IMG/VR virus record: IMGVR_UViG_3300043602_000277
Coordinates: 1-54,061 of that record
Length of the DNA: 54,061 nucleotides
Source: a virus
Reading direction: 5' to 3' (one strand)
Shown: in pieces, positions 1 through 7,355 of the stretch
Position numbering within the stretch: the stretch's first letter is position 1
Layout of the letters: the number at the start of each line of letters is the position of its first letter
Program-made: the position numbers and the translations under genes
Notes under the pieces: generated by a model
The model's database searches: none
Told to the model about the DNA's origin: nothing
What the model saw: the letters and a program-made list of their open reading frames with translations, nothing else

Positions 1-127
1 CTGGATCACGTTTGAATGGACTATATCTGAGGGCATCGCTCCGCCCATTGTCCCACCAGCGACGGACGTTGAGACAGGGCGTGTTACAGCACAAGCCGGC
101 CTCAACGTTCGCCGTGGGCCGGATACG
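1..127. repeat. Terminal direct repeat, left copy
   Basis: These 127 bases are identical to the last 127 bases of the window (53935-54061). An exact overlap of 127 is the size expected when a k-mer assembler closes a circular contig, so the unique unit is 53,934 bp. The repeat lies inside a reading frame that stays open across the join. A real short terminal redundancy of the virion DNA is possible but would not usually equal a common assembler k value. Confidence 0.95.
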
Positions 128-730
128 AGCTATGCGCTGCTGGGGACGCTGGCCTATGGCAGCACGGTCTTGTATGACGATAACGTAGATGGCTGGCTGC
201 ATGTAGTCGATGGCTACGTCAGCGCCGAGTACGTGGGCGAACCGCAGGGTACAGTAATTGCACCCATAGCGCCTAGCGGGTTGGTGCATCCGCTACCCGG
301 CAGCGTCATCACGCAGAGGTTCGGAGAGAATCCTGAAAACTACGTTCAATATGGGCAGATTGCGCACAATGGCGTCGATCTGGCAGGGGTGCCGGCAGGC
401 AGCCCGATTCTGACAATGGCGGATGGCGTGGTTTATCGAACGGATTATGATCCTGGCTATGGCAATTACGTCATGATTGCCCACGACCAGCGCCGCCTAT
501 ACAGTGTCTACTGCCATTGTTCGGAATTGCTCGTGCTGATTGGTAGCACGGTCAGCGCCGGCGAACAAATTGCCCTCGTCGGCTCAACCGGCAATTCGAC
601 CGCCGATCATCTTCATTTTGAGATACGCGAAATGAACGCCGACGGCAGTTATGGCGAGGGACAGTACGGCTACACTAAAGGCAGGGATGACCCTGAAACC
701 GTGTTCCATGTCTTGGGTGGCAAGCTATGA
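1..730 (+). CDS. Endolysin C-terminal part: SH3b plus M23 peptidase (3' portion of a gene crossing the circle join)
   Basis: The frame is open from base 2 and has no start of its own in the window. Codons of the first 250 bases encode an SH3b cell-wall-binding domain (AGLNVRRGPDTSYALLGTL, then WLHV and YVSAEYV). A proline linker follows, and then a lysostaphin-like M23 metallopeptidase with the zinc ligands in HNGVDL and HLHFEI. It should cut peptidoglycan cross-bridges at lysis. Its M23 domain is homologous to that of the second endolysin (44456-46336). Joined across the circle, it continues upstream into a DUF2213 head-protein fragment that starts at 53630, giving an odd 344-residue fusion. 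The normal N-terminus, probably a glycosidase-like domain as in the second endolysin, is missing. The stop overlaps the next gene by ATGA. Confidence 0.85.
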   Translation, partial: WITFEWTISEGIAPPIVPPATDVETGRVTAQAGLNVRRGPDTSYALLGTLAYGSTVLYDDNVDGWLHVVDGYVSAEYVGEPQGTVIAPIAPSGLVHPLPGSVITQRFGENPENYVQYGQIAHNGVDLAGVPAGSPILTMADGVVYRTDYDPGYGNYVMIAHDQRRLYSVYCHCSELLVLIGSTVSAGEQIALVGSTGNSTADHLHFEIREMNADGSYGEGQYGYTKGRDDPETVFHVLGGKL

Positions 731-1200
731 GCGATGCGGGAAACTTGCACGCAAAAGTCTTTGCCGCGGACTTTATCAAAAACTTGCCAGGCACTAGCTA
801 TATGGCTCAGGCATTCGCTTTAGTTGCGCTCGATTTTGTCGTGCCTCCAGTCGGCAAATCTAAAATCCTCCATGCCGAATCTGCTACAGGGCCATTTCAA
901 GAAGCTGACTACCTGCTTATCCGCTCACTGGATCACCGTGCGGAACCTCTGGCGGTTATGAATGCGTGGTTCAAAATCGTAAGCATTATTGAAGAAAACA
1001 CTTTCGCGCCCGCCGCAAGCCTTACGGCGCAGCGAAGCGGCGGAGATAGTGACCACCCACACAGCATCTGGGTATTGGAGCATGTACATGGCGGCAAGGT
1101 TGGCGCCGTCATTGGCAAGGGCAACACACTTGTCAACTTTGGACAGTCAACAGAGCCATGGATAACGTTTACGGGTTTGCTCCCTACGGGACAGGCATAG
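727..1200 (+). CDS. Unknown 157-residue protein after the endolysin
   Basis: I do not recognise the family. The ATG overlaps the endolysin stop (ATGA), so the two are translationally coupled and probably transcribed together. The protein has no signal peptide or clear membrane segment. Its middle is hydrophobic and its C-terminal half is rich in Gly and His. It ends in LLPTGQA, encoded by a 16-base repeat (TCCCTACGGGACAGGC) found again at 41.6-42.3 kb. The second lysis module carries a different gene (DUF5662) in the comparable slot, so this position looks like an exchangeable accessory site. Confidence 0.6.
   Translation: MSDAGNLHAKVFAADFIKNLPGTSYMAQAFALVALDFVVPPVGKSKILHAESATGPFQEADYLLIRSLDHRAEPLAVMNAWFKIVSIIEENTFAPAASLTAQRSGGDSDHPHSIWVLEHVHGGKVGAVIGKGNTLVNFGQSTEPWITFTGLLPTGQA
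1181..1196 (+). repeat. Dispersed 16-bp repeat TCCCTACGGGACAGGC
   Basis: An exact copy occurs at 42293-42308 and an exact reverse complement at 41647-41662. A copy with two mismatches is at 41783-41798. Here, at 41783 and at 42293 it encodes PTGQA near the C-terminus of a small protein. Confidence 0.8.
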
Positions 1201-1224
1201 ACGCCGGGAGCGGAGCGATGAATG

Positions 1225-1599
1225 CTACTTGGTCTCGCGCATCAAATCATCATAGGATATGCCCAGACCGTCATGCAGCGCGCGCATCATCTTAATGGTG
1301 AGGGGACGTTTACGGCTTAAGACTTCAGAGGCGCGGTTTTGCCCGCCCAAGTAGGGTGCAAGGTCAATCTGACGTAAGCCTTTGGCGTCCATGGTGCTCA
1401 GGATGATGTCTACGGCATCTTGCTTGTGGTAGGAACGGAGAAGGGAGACGATGGCGCGGAATCGGTCATCGTCGTAGTTGCTCATATCACCAGCGGCAAA
1501 AGCATTGTGCATCCGATCCAGTTCGCCTTTGAAGGCATCGTACTCGGCGTCGCTCTGAATCGCCTGCGGAAGAGCGGTCTTTTCAACTACAGATTCCAT
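1225..1599 (-). CDS. HigA-like helix-turn-helix antitoxin/regulator
   Basis: This 124-residue protein has an N-terminal acidic helical region and a C-terminal XRE-type helix-turn-helix (LRQIDLAPYLGG, then SEVLSRKRPLTIKMMRALH and LGI). That pattern is typical of HigA antitoxins, in which SEVLNRKRPLS is characteristic. It is the last gene of a leftward cassette behind brnT and brnA, 21 bp after the brnA stop. No HigB toxin is next to it. It may be a third component that regulates the cassette, or a solo antitoxin protecting against a host HigB. The strand is opposite to the lysis genes around it, as expected of cargo. Confidence 0.8.
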   Translation of the reverse strand: MESVVEKTALPQAIQSDAEYDAFKGELDRMHNAFAAGDMSNYDDDRFRAIVSLLRSYHKQDAVDIILSTMDAKGLRQIDLAPYLGGQNRASEVLSRKRPLTIKMMRALHDGLGISYDDLMRETK

Positions 1600-1620
1600 T
1601 TGTCGTACTCCTGATGTGTG

Positions 1621-1923
1621 CTACTTTGCCTTTTCTGCTGCTTCTTCTCTGCCCTTCATGCGAGCTTCTTCAAGACGCTGGGTAAGGACGTAATGATGGA
1701 GAATATTGTTGATGCGCTTCTGGTAGCCTGGGCCGCCCTCGCGAAAGTAGGTCAAGACAAAGTTGTCAAGGCGGATGGAAATGGTTTCTTTGGGGTTTGG
1801 CTCTACCCAAACGCCGTTGTCCCAAAAGTCATCGGGAATGTTGTAGGGATCGGCAAAGCTCTCATCATCGAGAATCTCTCCCTTTGCTGCTTCTGCGGTA
1901 CCCTTGGAATCTTTGCGTTTCAT
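1621..1923 (-). CDS. brnA: BrnA-type antitoxin
   Basis: This 100-residue protein has the BrnA (DUF4415) pattern: an acidic N-terminus, IPDDFWDNGVWVEPNPKETI, then a ribbon-helix-helix-like segment with SIRLDN and GPGYQKRINNILHHYV. The start at 1923 (MKRKDSKG) was chosen because the family signature begins just after it. In known systems BrnA neutralises the RNase toxin BrnT and represses the shared promoter by binding a palindrome. A 19-bp palindrome sits at the brnT promoter here. The gene overlaps the end of brnT by 59 bp, which implies translational coupling. A longer upstream frame to 2106 runs antisense through brnT and is not credible as protein. Confidence 0.87.
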   Translation of the reverse strand: MKRKDSKGTAEAAKGEILDDESFADPYNIPDDFWDNGVWVEPNPKETISIRLDNFVLTYFREGGPGYQKRINNILHHYVLTQRLEEARMKGREEAAEKAK

Positions 1924-2179
1924 GTTCTGTTGCCTCTCTAGCTGAAATAATACGTTTGCGTGGGCCGCGCCAGGTGTAGACGACGAAAAGGATGGTTTTG
2001 TCGTCGAGGAAACCAATCGCGATGTAACGAATCTCGTTATTCGGATATGGACGGAGATCTTGAAACGTGTAGGTAGGGCCATCCCAAATGCGCCGAGCTT
2101 CTTCAAAGCTGTAGCCGTGATCTTCTTGATTGGTTAGGTCTTTGGGTTCGTCCCACTCGAAGTCGTCGTCGAAGATCAT
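1865..2179 (-). CDS. brnT: BrnT-type ribonuclease toxin
   Basis: This 104-residue protein follows the BrnT family: FEWDEPKDLTNQEDHGYSFEEA at the N-terminus, RYIAIGFLDDKTILFVVYT in the middle and RIISAREATEHE near the C-terminus. BrnT folds like RelE-type RNases and stops translation by RNA cleavage. It is first in the leftward toxin-antitoxin cassette, as is usual for brnTA. The ATG lies only 6 bp after a perfect TATAAT box, so the message is probably leaderless. The cassette could stabilise the prophage or block competing phages. Confidence 0.88.
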   Translation of the reverse strand: MIFDDDFEWDEPKDLTNQEDHGYSFEEARRIWDGPTYTFQDLRPYPNNEIRYIAIGFLDDKTILFVVYTWRGPRKRIISAREATEHETQRFQGYRRSSKGRDSR

Positions 2180-2214
2180 GCCTATATTATATACAATTTG
2201 TATATATAAATCAA
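2180..2214 (-). promoter_or_regulatory. brnTA promoter with palindromic operator
   Basis: On the minus strand TTGATT (2214-2209), a 17-bp spacer and TATAAT (2191-2186) form a near-consensus promoter whose start point would fall on the brnT ATG. A perfect 19-bp palindrome centred on TACAATTTGTA (2188-2206) covers the spacer and the -10 box. It is the expected kind of BrnA operator for autorepression. Confidence 0.8.
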
Positions 2215-2251
2215 ATTTGAGTAGGTGTGACGAGAGGATAAAGGAGGAATC

Positions 2252-2401
2252 ATGTCAACGAGATGGGCAACGATGCTCGGTATTATTGCGGGCGGGCTGG
2301 CGTTGGTCTTTCATTTTGCCGGCATCGCACCAGGCTTTGAAGCTGTCTTAACCGACGGCGGCCTTATCCTGATCGGCGTGGGCGTACTATCCGGTTACTA
2401 A
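2252..2401 (+). CDS. Small two-helix membrane peptide, holin candidate
   Basis: The 49-residue protein begins MSTRWATMLGIIAGG and is almost wholly two hydrophobic segments separated by a short loop (APGFEA). A strong AAGGAGG ribosome site precedes the ATG. It has a counterpart of 48 residues at 46356-46502, also directly after an endolysin, with a matching end (ILxxxGxLSGY versus ILLTDIGILTGN). Position and topology fit a small holin or antiholin. The function is inferred. Confidence 0.7.
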   Translation: MSTRWATMLGIIAGGLALVFHFAGIAPGFEAVLTDGGLILIGVGVLSGY

Positions 2402-2407
2402 TGCGCC

Positions 2408-2731
2408 ATGTCAACCGATAACTGGTTCGCGGCGATCTGTTTCCTTGCCGTCTACGTTGCGGCGCTCATGCTGCTGGACGGCGCCCACAAAGCGCGCATC
2501 GCCGAGCTGAAGCAGATCCACCGTGAGCAAGTGAGCGGCTTGCGCAGCTACATCCGCACGTTGAGTCGGGAGCGTCTATGGCTGGAGGCGGAGCTGCAAC
2601 GGGTCACGGATAAGCTTGCCACGGTAGACAAGCGCAACAAAGTACAGGTCGAACCTGAGCATATCCAGTGGCTGCCGCCGTGGCCAACGGCACCTGACGC
2701 AGCGGAGGAATATGAGGAGGAGGATGGCTGA
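2408..2731 (+). CDS. Membrane-anchored coiled-coil protein of the lysis module
   Basis: This 107-residue protein starts MSTDNWF and has one N-terminal membrane helix (about residues 7-24). A charged coiled coil with SYIRTLSRERLWLEAEL follows, and then an acidic, proline-containing tail. That topology resembles an inner-membrane spanin or holin partner, but the match is to architecture only. A close homologue is at 47221-47520 in the second module. It lies 6 bp after the holin-like gene and overlaps the next start. Confidence 0.72.
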   Translation: MSTDNWFAAICFLAVYVAALMLLDGAHKARIAELKQIHREQVSGLRSYIRTLSRERLWLEAELQRVTDKLATVDKRNKVQVEPEHIQWLPPWPTAPDAAEEYEEEDG

Positions 2732-3008
2732 CCTTCTTCCCGAATTCCTGGGCATCTTCGTGCCACTCGAAATCATGCGGCTGGAACAGGTGGGCGGGCC
2801 AAAGCCGGCAGAGTTGGCGGCAGCGTCGGCCTACTGGATGAACCGCCTGGACGCCGGCGAACTAGACGAGCTGCTCTTCCCGGTCAAAGGCAAGACCGCC
2901 GGCAGCGCCAGCATGTTGGTGTCAATAATTGCCTGCCTGGCGTTTGAGAGTGGAGGAGTGCGGGTGTTTGGCCATCACTTTGTGGCCTATGAAGTGGCCG
3001 GTGCATAA
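2724..3008 (+). CDS. Conserved lysis-module protein, 94 residues
   Basis: I do not recognise the family. The ATG at 2724 was chosen over 2712 because a GGAGGAGG ribosome site sits just upstream and because it matches the paralogue at 47501-47932 (LLPEFxGIFVPLEIMRLE). The conserved core has VGGPKP, ELAAASAYW, LDAGELDELLFPVK and a hydrophobic segment MLVSIIACLAFE. The paralogue is longer at the C-terminus by about 45 residues. It overlaps the coiled-coil gene by 8 bp and is probably in the same lysis operon. Confidence 0.7.
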   Translation: MADLLPEFLGIFVPLEIMRLEQVGGPKPAELAAASAYWMNRLDAGELDELLFPVKGKTAGSASMLVSIIACLAFESGGVRVFGHHFVAYEVAGA

Positions 3009-3009
3009 C

Positions 3010-3032
3010 GAAAAACCCGCCGTTAAGCGGGT
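3010..3032 (-). terminator. Intrinsic terminator of the leftward gene
   Basis: A hairpin ACCCGC-CGTTAA-GCGGGT is followed on the minus strand by a T tract. The stop codon of the leftward gene lies inside the loop. An equivalent hairpin is at 47915-47937 in the second module. Confidence 0.75.
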
Positions 3033-3400
3033 TCGAGTTCGAGCATATTTAGTTGTTGCATCTTCAGCGGCGTTTTCTGTGCCTGCTTTGGATGCTCGGT
3101 AATGCGTCGACGCTGCTCTTCGAGCCGTTCACGTTTGCGTTGCTCGGTGCAAGCCTGCTCCCGTTGCCGCTCTTCGACCGCTGCGGCGGCTTCAGCCAGG
3201 CCAGCCGGCAGCGACCACGGCTCACGCTCGACAAAGATGAGTTTTCCGTCGGCGATGCCCTCGAACATGACAGTCACCGATGGCTTGCGGGCATTGGGGC
3301 CTTTGCTGGCGACGGAATTGGTTTTGGCGGCCAACCTTTCCAGATTGGCCATCTGTTCGTCCGTGAAACGAAAGTTGTATTGTCGTGTTAGTTTCCCCAT
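3023..3400 (-). CDS. Small basic DNA-binding-like protein (ribbon-helix-helix type?)
   Basis: This 125-residue protein begins MGKLTRQYNFRFTDEQMANLERLA, a layout like ribbon-helix-helix regulators. A long charged helix rich in Glu, Gln and Arg (VEERQREQ) follows, and the protein ends KMQQLNMLELEPA. The second module has a homologue at 47929-48279 sharing the C-terminal helix and the QKTPxKxxQL...ELEPA end. Both are leftward and divergent from the terminase small subunit, with a conserved promoter between. A role in autoregulation or in controlling the late packaging genes is inferred from position only. Confidence 0.65.
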   Translation of the reverse strand: MGKLTRQYNFRFTDEQMANLERLAAKTNSVASKGPNARKPSVTVMFEGIADGKLIFVEREPWSLPAGLAEAAAAVEERQREQACTEQRKRERLEEQRRRITEHPKQAQKTPLKMQQLNMLELEPA

Positions 3401-3457
3401 GTGTGTCTCCTATCTGGGCTGGTAGGTTGTGATGCTGCTATGGCCCTGTTGCCGCGT

Positions 3458-3486
3458 AATGTAGCATGTTTGTTCGGTGTGATCAA
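3458..3486 (-). promoter_or_regulatory. Conserved leftward promoter in the terminase upstream region
   Basis: On the minus strand TTGATC (3486-3481), a 17-bp spacer and TACATT (3463-3458) form a promoter for the 3023-3400 gene, with a leader of about 50 nt and an AGGAGA ribosome site. The second module keeps the same geometry (TTGATT-17-TATATA at 48369-48341). The rest of 3401-3552 is non-coding. It contains a block TTGTGATGCTGCTATGGCCCT and AAGATGACGGGG shared with the other module, and two TTTTGACAGG-like repeats just before the terminase start. Confidence 0.7.
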
Positions 3487-3552
3487 GATGACGGGGTTAC
3501 ATTTTGACGGGTTACGATATGGTTTGACAGGTTTTGACAGGATGAGGGCAAT

Positions 3553-4080
3553 GTGGCGCTTTCGGCCAAACAGAAGGCATTCATCAATGAGTACCTATCT
3601 GACTTTAATGCGACCCGTGCAGCACAGCGGGCGGGATATGGCGGGGATGAGAACACCTTAGCAGTCACAGGCAGCAGATTGCTAAGAATTGATAAGGTTG
3701 CCGAAGCCATCGCGGCCCGAATGCAAGAGAAGGCCATGGGCGCGGATGAAGTGCTTAGGCGCCTTGCAGAACAGGCAAGGGCTGAATACAGCGCCTATCT
3801 CACAGCGAATGGCACGGTAGATTTTGCCCGGCTGATTGCGGATGGCAAAGGTCATTTGGTCAAGGGTATCAAAGATACCGCTCAGGGGCGCAACATCGAA
3901 TTTCACGACGCCCAAGCCGCGCTCGTGCAAATCGGCAAGCATCACAAGCTCTTTACCGACAAGGTAGAGGTGGAGCATTCCGGTACGGTCGAAATTACAG
4001 CAGACGAAAGAGCGCGGGCGGCAAAAGAGCTTGAGCAATGGAACGAACAGAAGAAAGCCGGCGCAACATCGAATGGCTAA
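3553..4080 (+). CDS. terS: Terminase small subunit A
   Basis: This 175-residue protein starts with GTG. MALSAKQKAFINEYL and NATRAAQRAGY are the classic DNA-binding start of Terminase_2-type small subunits. The C-terminal half (EYSAYLTANGTVDFARLI to HHKLFTD) is nearly identical to the second small subunit at 48523-49005, while the N-terminal half differs. It should recognise the packaging site and recruit the large subunit. The GTG is supported by the aligned ATG of the second copy. It overlaps the large subunit gene by 43 bp. Confidence 0.9.
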   Translation: MALSAKQKAFINEYLSDFNATRAAQRAGYGGDENTLAVTGSRLLRIDKVAEAIAARMQEKAMGADEVLRRLAEQARAEYSAYLTANGTVDFARLIADGKGHLVKGIKDTAQGRNIEFHDAQAALVQIGKHHKLFTDKVEVEHSGTVEITADERARAAKELEQWNEQKKAGATSNG

Positions 4081-5489
4081 AATGCACGCAGTGTGTCGAT
4101 TACTTTATCGAGATGTATGTGATGATTTTTAACGCCACCGACAAGGATTGGGTGCGTTTTGCCCTGTGGCCCGCTCAGTCTGACACATTACAAAAGATCG
4201 GCCAAGAGCGACAAGCGATTGTGCTTAAAGCGCGGCAGCTTGGTCTCTCGTGGCTTGTCCTTTGTTATGCGCTTCATGCCATGGTCTTTAGGCCGGCGGC
4301 GACGATCCTCATTTTTTCTAAGCGCGACGAGGAAGCGGTTGAACTGCTGCGGCGCATCAAGGGCGTCTATGAGCGCTTGCCGGCATGGATGAAACCGCGC
4401 GCAGTCGCTGATGCCGATCACAATTGGGAGCTATCGAATGGCTCCTCAGCCAAGAGCTTCCCGACCACCGGCGGGCGTAGCTATACCGGTAGCCTTGTGA
4501 TCGTAGACGAAGCCGATTTTGTGCCTGACCTCGACTCCTTGATCAACGCCGTCAAGCCGACCATCGACGCCGGCGGGCAGATGGTCATGATCTCGACCGT
4601 GGATAAGAGTCAACCCGAATCGCCCTTCAAGCGCATTTATCGAGCTGCCAAGCATGGCGATACCGGCTGGCGATCTATCTTCCTCCCTTGGCACGCCCGC
4701 CCAGGCCGCACCCCTGAATGGTATGAGATACAACAGCGCGACATTTTCGCTCGCACCGGCTCTTCGGATGACCTTTATCAAGAATACCCGGCCACGGACG
4801 CCGAGGCGATGGCTCCGCGTGAGTTGGACAAGCGCATCCCTGCGGTCTGGCTCACCAACGTCTATGTCGCCGCCAAGCCACTGAGTAAAGAGGAGATCGC
4901 AGCCCAGAAGCTGCCCTCGCTGCCCAATTTGGAGGTGTATCGGCTGGTAGAACCGAAACACCGCTATGTGATCGGCGGCGATCCAGCAGAGGGCAATCCG
5001 AACAGCGATCCGTCGGCGCTGACCGTGCTGGACATTGACAGTGGAGAAGAGGTGGCGGCATTGGCGGGACGCATCGAGCCCAGCACTTTTGCCGCCTATG
5101 CCGACGAGCTCGCCGGCTACTACAATCGGGCGGCCATCATGTTTGAGCGCAACAATCACGGTCATGCCTGCATTGGCTGGCTGCGTGACAACTCCAAGAG
5201 CCGCTTGCTGCGCGGATACGATGACAAGCGTGGTTGGCTCTCCAACTCGCTGGGCAAGGCGCTCATGTACAGCAGCATGGCCGATGCCGCCAGAGATCAG
5301 CAGATGACAATTCATTCATTTGAGACCTATTCGCAACTGGCCTCAATCGAAGCGACCAGCCTAAGAGCGCCGGAAGGCTTACACGACGACCGTGCCGATT
5401 CGGTTGCACTCGCCAACATGGGCAGGCTTGCGAGCTTCAACAAACGAGAAGATCAGGAGACCCCGCCAAGTTCGTCGGGCTACGTTTGA
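4038..5489 (+). CDS. terL: Terminase large subunit A
   Basis: This 483-residue packaging motor and nuclease has the expected domains. The ATPase has a degenerate Walker A, KARQLGLS (64-71), as in many terminases, Walker B VIVDEAD (154-160) and coupling motif MISTVD (about 184-189). The RNase H-like nuclease has acidic motifs GGDPAEGN (313-320), MFERNNHG (368-375) and HDDRADSVAL (449-458). It cuts concatemers and drives DNA into the prohead through the portal. The second large terminase at 48971-50242 has a canonical Walker A and is only distantly related, although the small subunits of the two modules are close. Confidence 0.93.
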   Translation: MERTEESRRNIEWLKCTQCVDYFIEMYVMIFNATDKDWVRFALWPAQSDTLQKIGQERQAIVLKARQLGLSWLVLCYALHAMVFRPAATILIFSKRDEEAVELLRRIKGVYERLPAWMKPRAVADADHNWELSNGSSAKSFPTTGGRSYTGSLVIVDEADFVPDLDSLINAVKPTIDAGGQMVMISTVDKSQPESPFKRIYRAAKHGDTGWRSIFLPWHARPGRTPEWYEIQQRDIFARTGSSDDLYQEYPATDAEAMAPRELDKRIPAVWLTNVYVAAKPLSKEEIAAQKLPSLPNLEVYRLVEPKHRYVIGGDPAEGNPNSDPSALTVLDIDSGEEVAALAGRIEPSTFAAYADELAGYYNRAAIMFERNNHGHACIGWLRDNSKSRLLRGYDDKRGWLSNSLGKALMYSSMADAARDQQMTIHSFETYSQLASIEATSLRAPEGLHDDRADSVALANMGRLASFNKREDQETPPSSSGYV

Positions 5490-5561
5490 TGCTGTCTACT
5501 TCTCCTTTTTTTCCAGCCATTGGGGCTAAAAAAAAGTAACCGAGCACAGAAAGCAGGTGGC

Positions 5562-7355
5562 ATGAACACCAAAACGACCATCGGGAGCGCTTTGGGCGCG
5601 ATTACCTTTACGACCAGTGACGTTCCCGCGCCCATAGGGCTCCCAGTCAGCACTTCACGCGTGAGCCGGCTCTTTGACCAGTTGACGTTGGAGCAAGCGC
5701 AGAACATTGTCAACTCTCGCCGCGACGACAACGCTGAGATCAACCTCGACTATCTGCGCGGCGACCACTGGCGCAACGGCGAGGGTTGGGTTGGGCCGAG
5801 GATCAGCAGCTACAACGACCCTGGCACCAGCCAGCTATCCCTGGCTGCGATCAAGAAAGCCTTTGTCTCCCGCAACACGATTGCCGAGGTCACACGCCGG
5901 CAGGTGGGCGGCGTCTTAGGCCGTGACCTGCACTGGAAATTCACAGTCAAGCGCGAGCTCGAGGAGACCGAAAAGACCGACCCTGTCACCCGCATCACCA
6001 AGATGGTCAAAGAACAGCCGAGCGCCGCAGAAGAGGCGTTGATCAATGAAGCCGAAGCTGCCCTGGTCAACTGGTGGGACAAACGCAGCGTCAAGGACGC
6101 CCTGGAAATGATGGACGCCTCAGCCCTCAACACCAAGCGCGGCGTGCTGCGCCTCTACGTGCCACCCGACCTGCGCGACGATGGCGGCAACCTGCCGCCT
6201 GGCGATCTGGAAACCTGCCTCGGTTACATCTGGCTCCAGCATCTCGGCACCAACGAAGATTCGCTCGAGCTCGAGTTTGCCAGCGGCACGGTCTATACCG
6301 AAAAACGTTCACGCCGGCAGCTAGGCGTCTTTACCTACAACGAAGCGCTGGATCTGGTCAGCCAGGAGCAGGGCAGCCAAAGCAACAGCGAGGATGAGCG
6401 CGCCGAGTTGACCTACCTCGACGATGCCGGCAACACCGTAATCCGCGTGATCGACGATGAAGGCGATGTCGAGCCGCCGATGGTGATGCCGCTCGGTGGC
6501 CGCTTGACCATTTTTGAGATGAACCGGACCTGGCTGATCACGCCGCAGGTGATCTCCTTGCAGAAGATGCTCAACCTCTCGCTGACGATGAAGCAGCGCA
6601 ACTCCGTGCAGGCAGGCTTCCTCGAACGCATCTTCTTCAACGTCGATTGGCCGAGCGAAAAGCGCGTCGTCGACGGCAAGGAGACCTGGGTTCGCAAGCC
6701 GATGGAGATCGGCCCGGGAGTTGCTACCGAGTTCAAGGGTCTGGAGATCCGCAACGATGACAACGACGTGACCGGCCATGCCACACCCAGCGTCGTCTAC
6801 CGCGATCCTGTCTCGCCTGCCACCTTCATCGAGACCGAAGAGAGCGCCTACAAAAGCATCCTGCAAGAGGTACAACAGCTCCACTACCTGATCGCGGGCG
6901 ATGCGGTAGTCTCGGGCGAAAGTCGCAAGCAGGCGCGTGATTCCTATACCCAGGACTTAAAGCTTTCCGCCAGCAAGGTGCAAGAGGCGGCGCGTTGGCT
7001 GCTGGAGACCGTGTTGGCCGAAGCCAGCTTCTTTGCCGGACGCGCCGGTGAGTTTGAGGGCTTACGCGCCTACGTGGAGGCGCACATTGACAGCGGGCCG
7101 ATTGGCCCTGATGACATGCGCGTGGCGCGCGAGATGCGCGACGGCGATCTGTGGTCGGAAGAGCGCGCCATGTCCGAGACGGGCGTTGAGGATGTCGATG
7201 CCGAGAAAGCGCGCATCGCCAAAGAGCGGGCGCAACGTTCCGAGCTCGACCAGAAAAACATGGCGGCCGCGCAGCAGTTCATGGCCGAGAACGCACCGCC
7301 AACCGGCAACCTAGCCAACAACCAGCCGAACAACCAAGGAGGCGCCAACGCGTGA
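5562..7355 (+). CDS. Portal protein A
   Basis: The protein has 597 residues. The ATG at 5562 follows an AGGTGG site; an upstream TTG at 5520 is less likely. It lies between the large terminase and the MuF-like gene, which is the portal position. Features include an early DNA-duct-like region (LVNWWDKRSVKDALEMMD), a long mid-region with QKMLNLSLTMKQRNS, and a Gln/Asn-rich C-terminal tail. It forms the dodecameric ring through which DNA passes. It shows no obvious similarity to the DUF1073-type portal of the second module. The identification rests on position and size as much as on sequence. It overlaps the next gene by 4 bp. Confidence 0.82.
   Translation: MNTKTTIGSALGAITFTTSDVPAPIGLPVSTSRVSRLFDQLTLEQAQNIVNSRRDDNAEINLDYLRGDHWRNGEGWVGPRISSYNDPGTSQLSLAAIKKAFVSRNTIAEVTRRQVGGVLGRDLHWKFTVKRELEETEKTDPVTRITKMVKEQPSAAEEALINEAEAALVNWWDKRSVKDALEMMDASALNTKRGVLRLYVPPDLRDDGGNLPPGDLETCLGYIWLQHLGTNEDSLELEFASGTVYTEKRSRRQLGVFTYNEALDLVSQEQGSQSNSEDERAELTYLDDAGNTVIRVIDDEGDVEPPMVMPLGGRLTIFEMNRTWLITPQVISLQKMLNLSLTMKQRNSVQAGFLERIFFNVDWPSEKRVVDGKETWVRKPMEIGPGVATEFKGLEIRNDDNDVTGHATPSVVYRDPVSPATFIETEESAYKSILQEVQQLHYLIAGDAVVSGESRKQARDSYTQDLKLSASKVQEAARWLLETVLAEASFFAGRAGEFEGLRAYVEAHIDSGPIGPDDMRVAREMRDGDLWSEERAMSETGVEDVDAEKARIAKERAQRSELDQKNMAAAQQFMAENAPPTGNLANNQPNNQGGANA

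Noticed and set aside
4446-5315. A 289-codon minus-strand frame inside terL A
   Set aside because: Antisense to conserved terminase motifs; no independent evidence.
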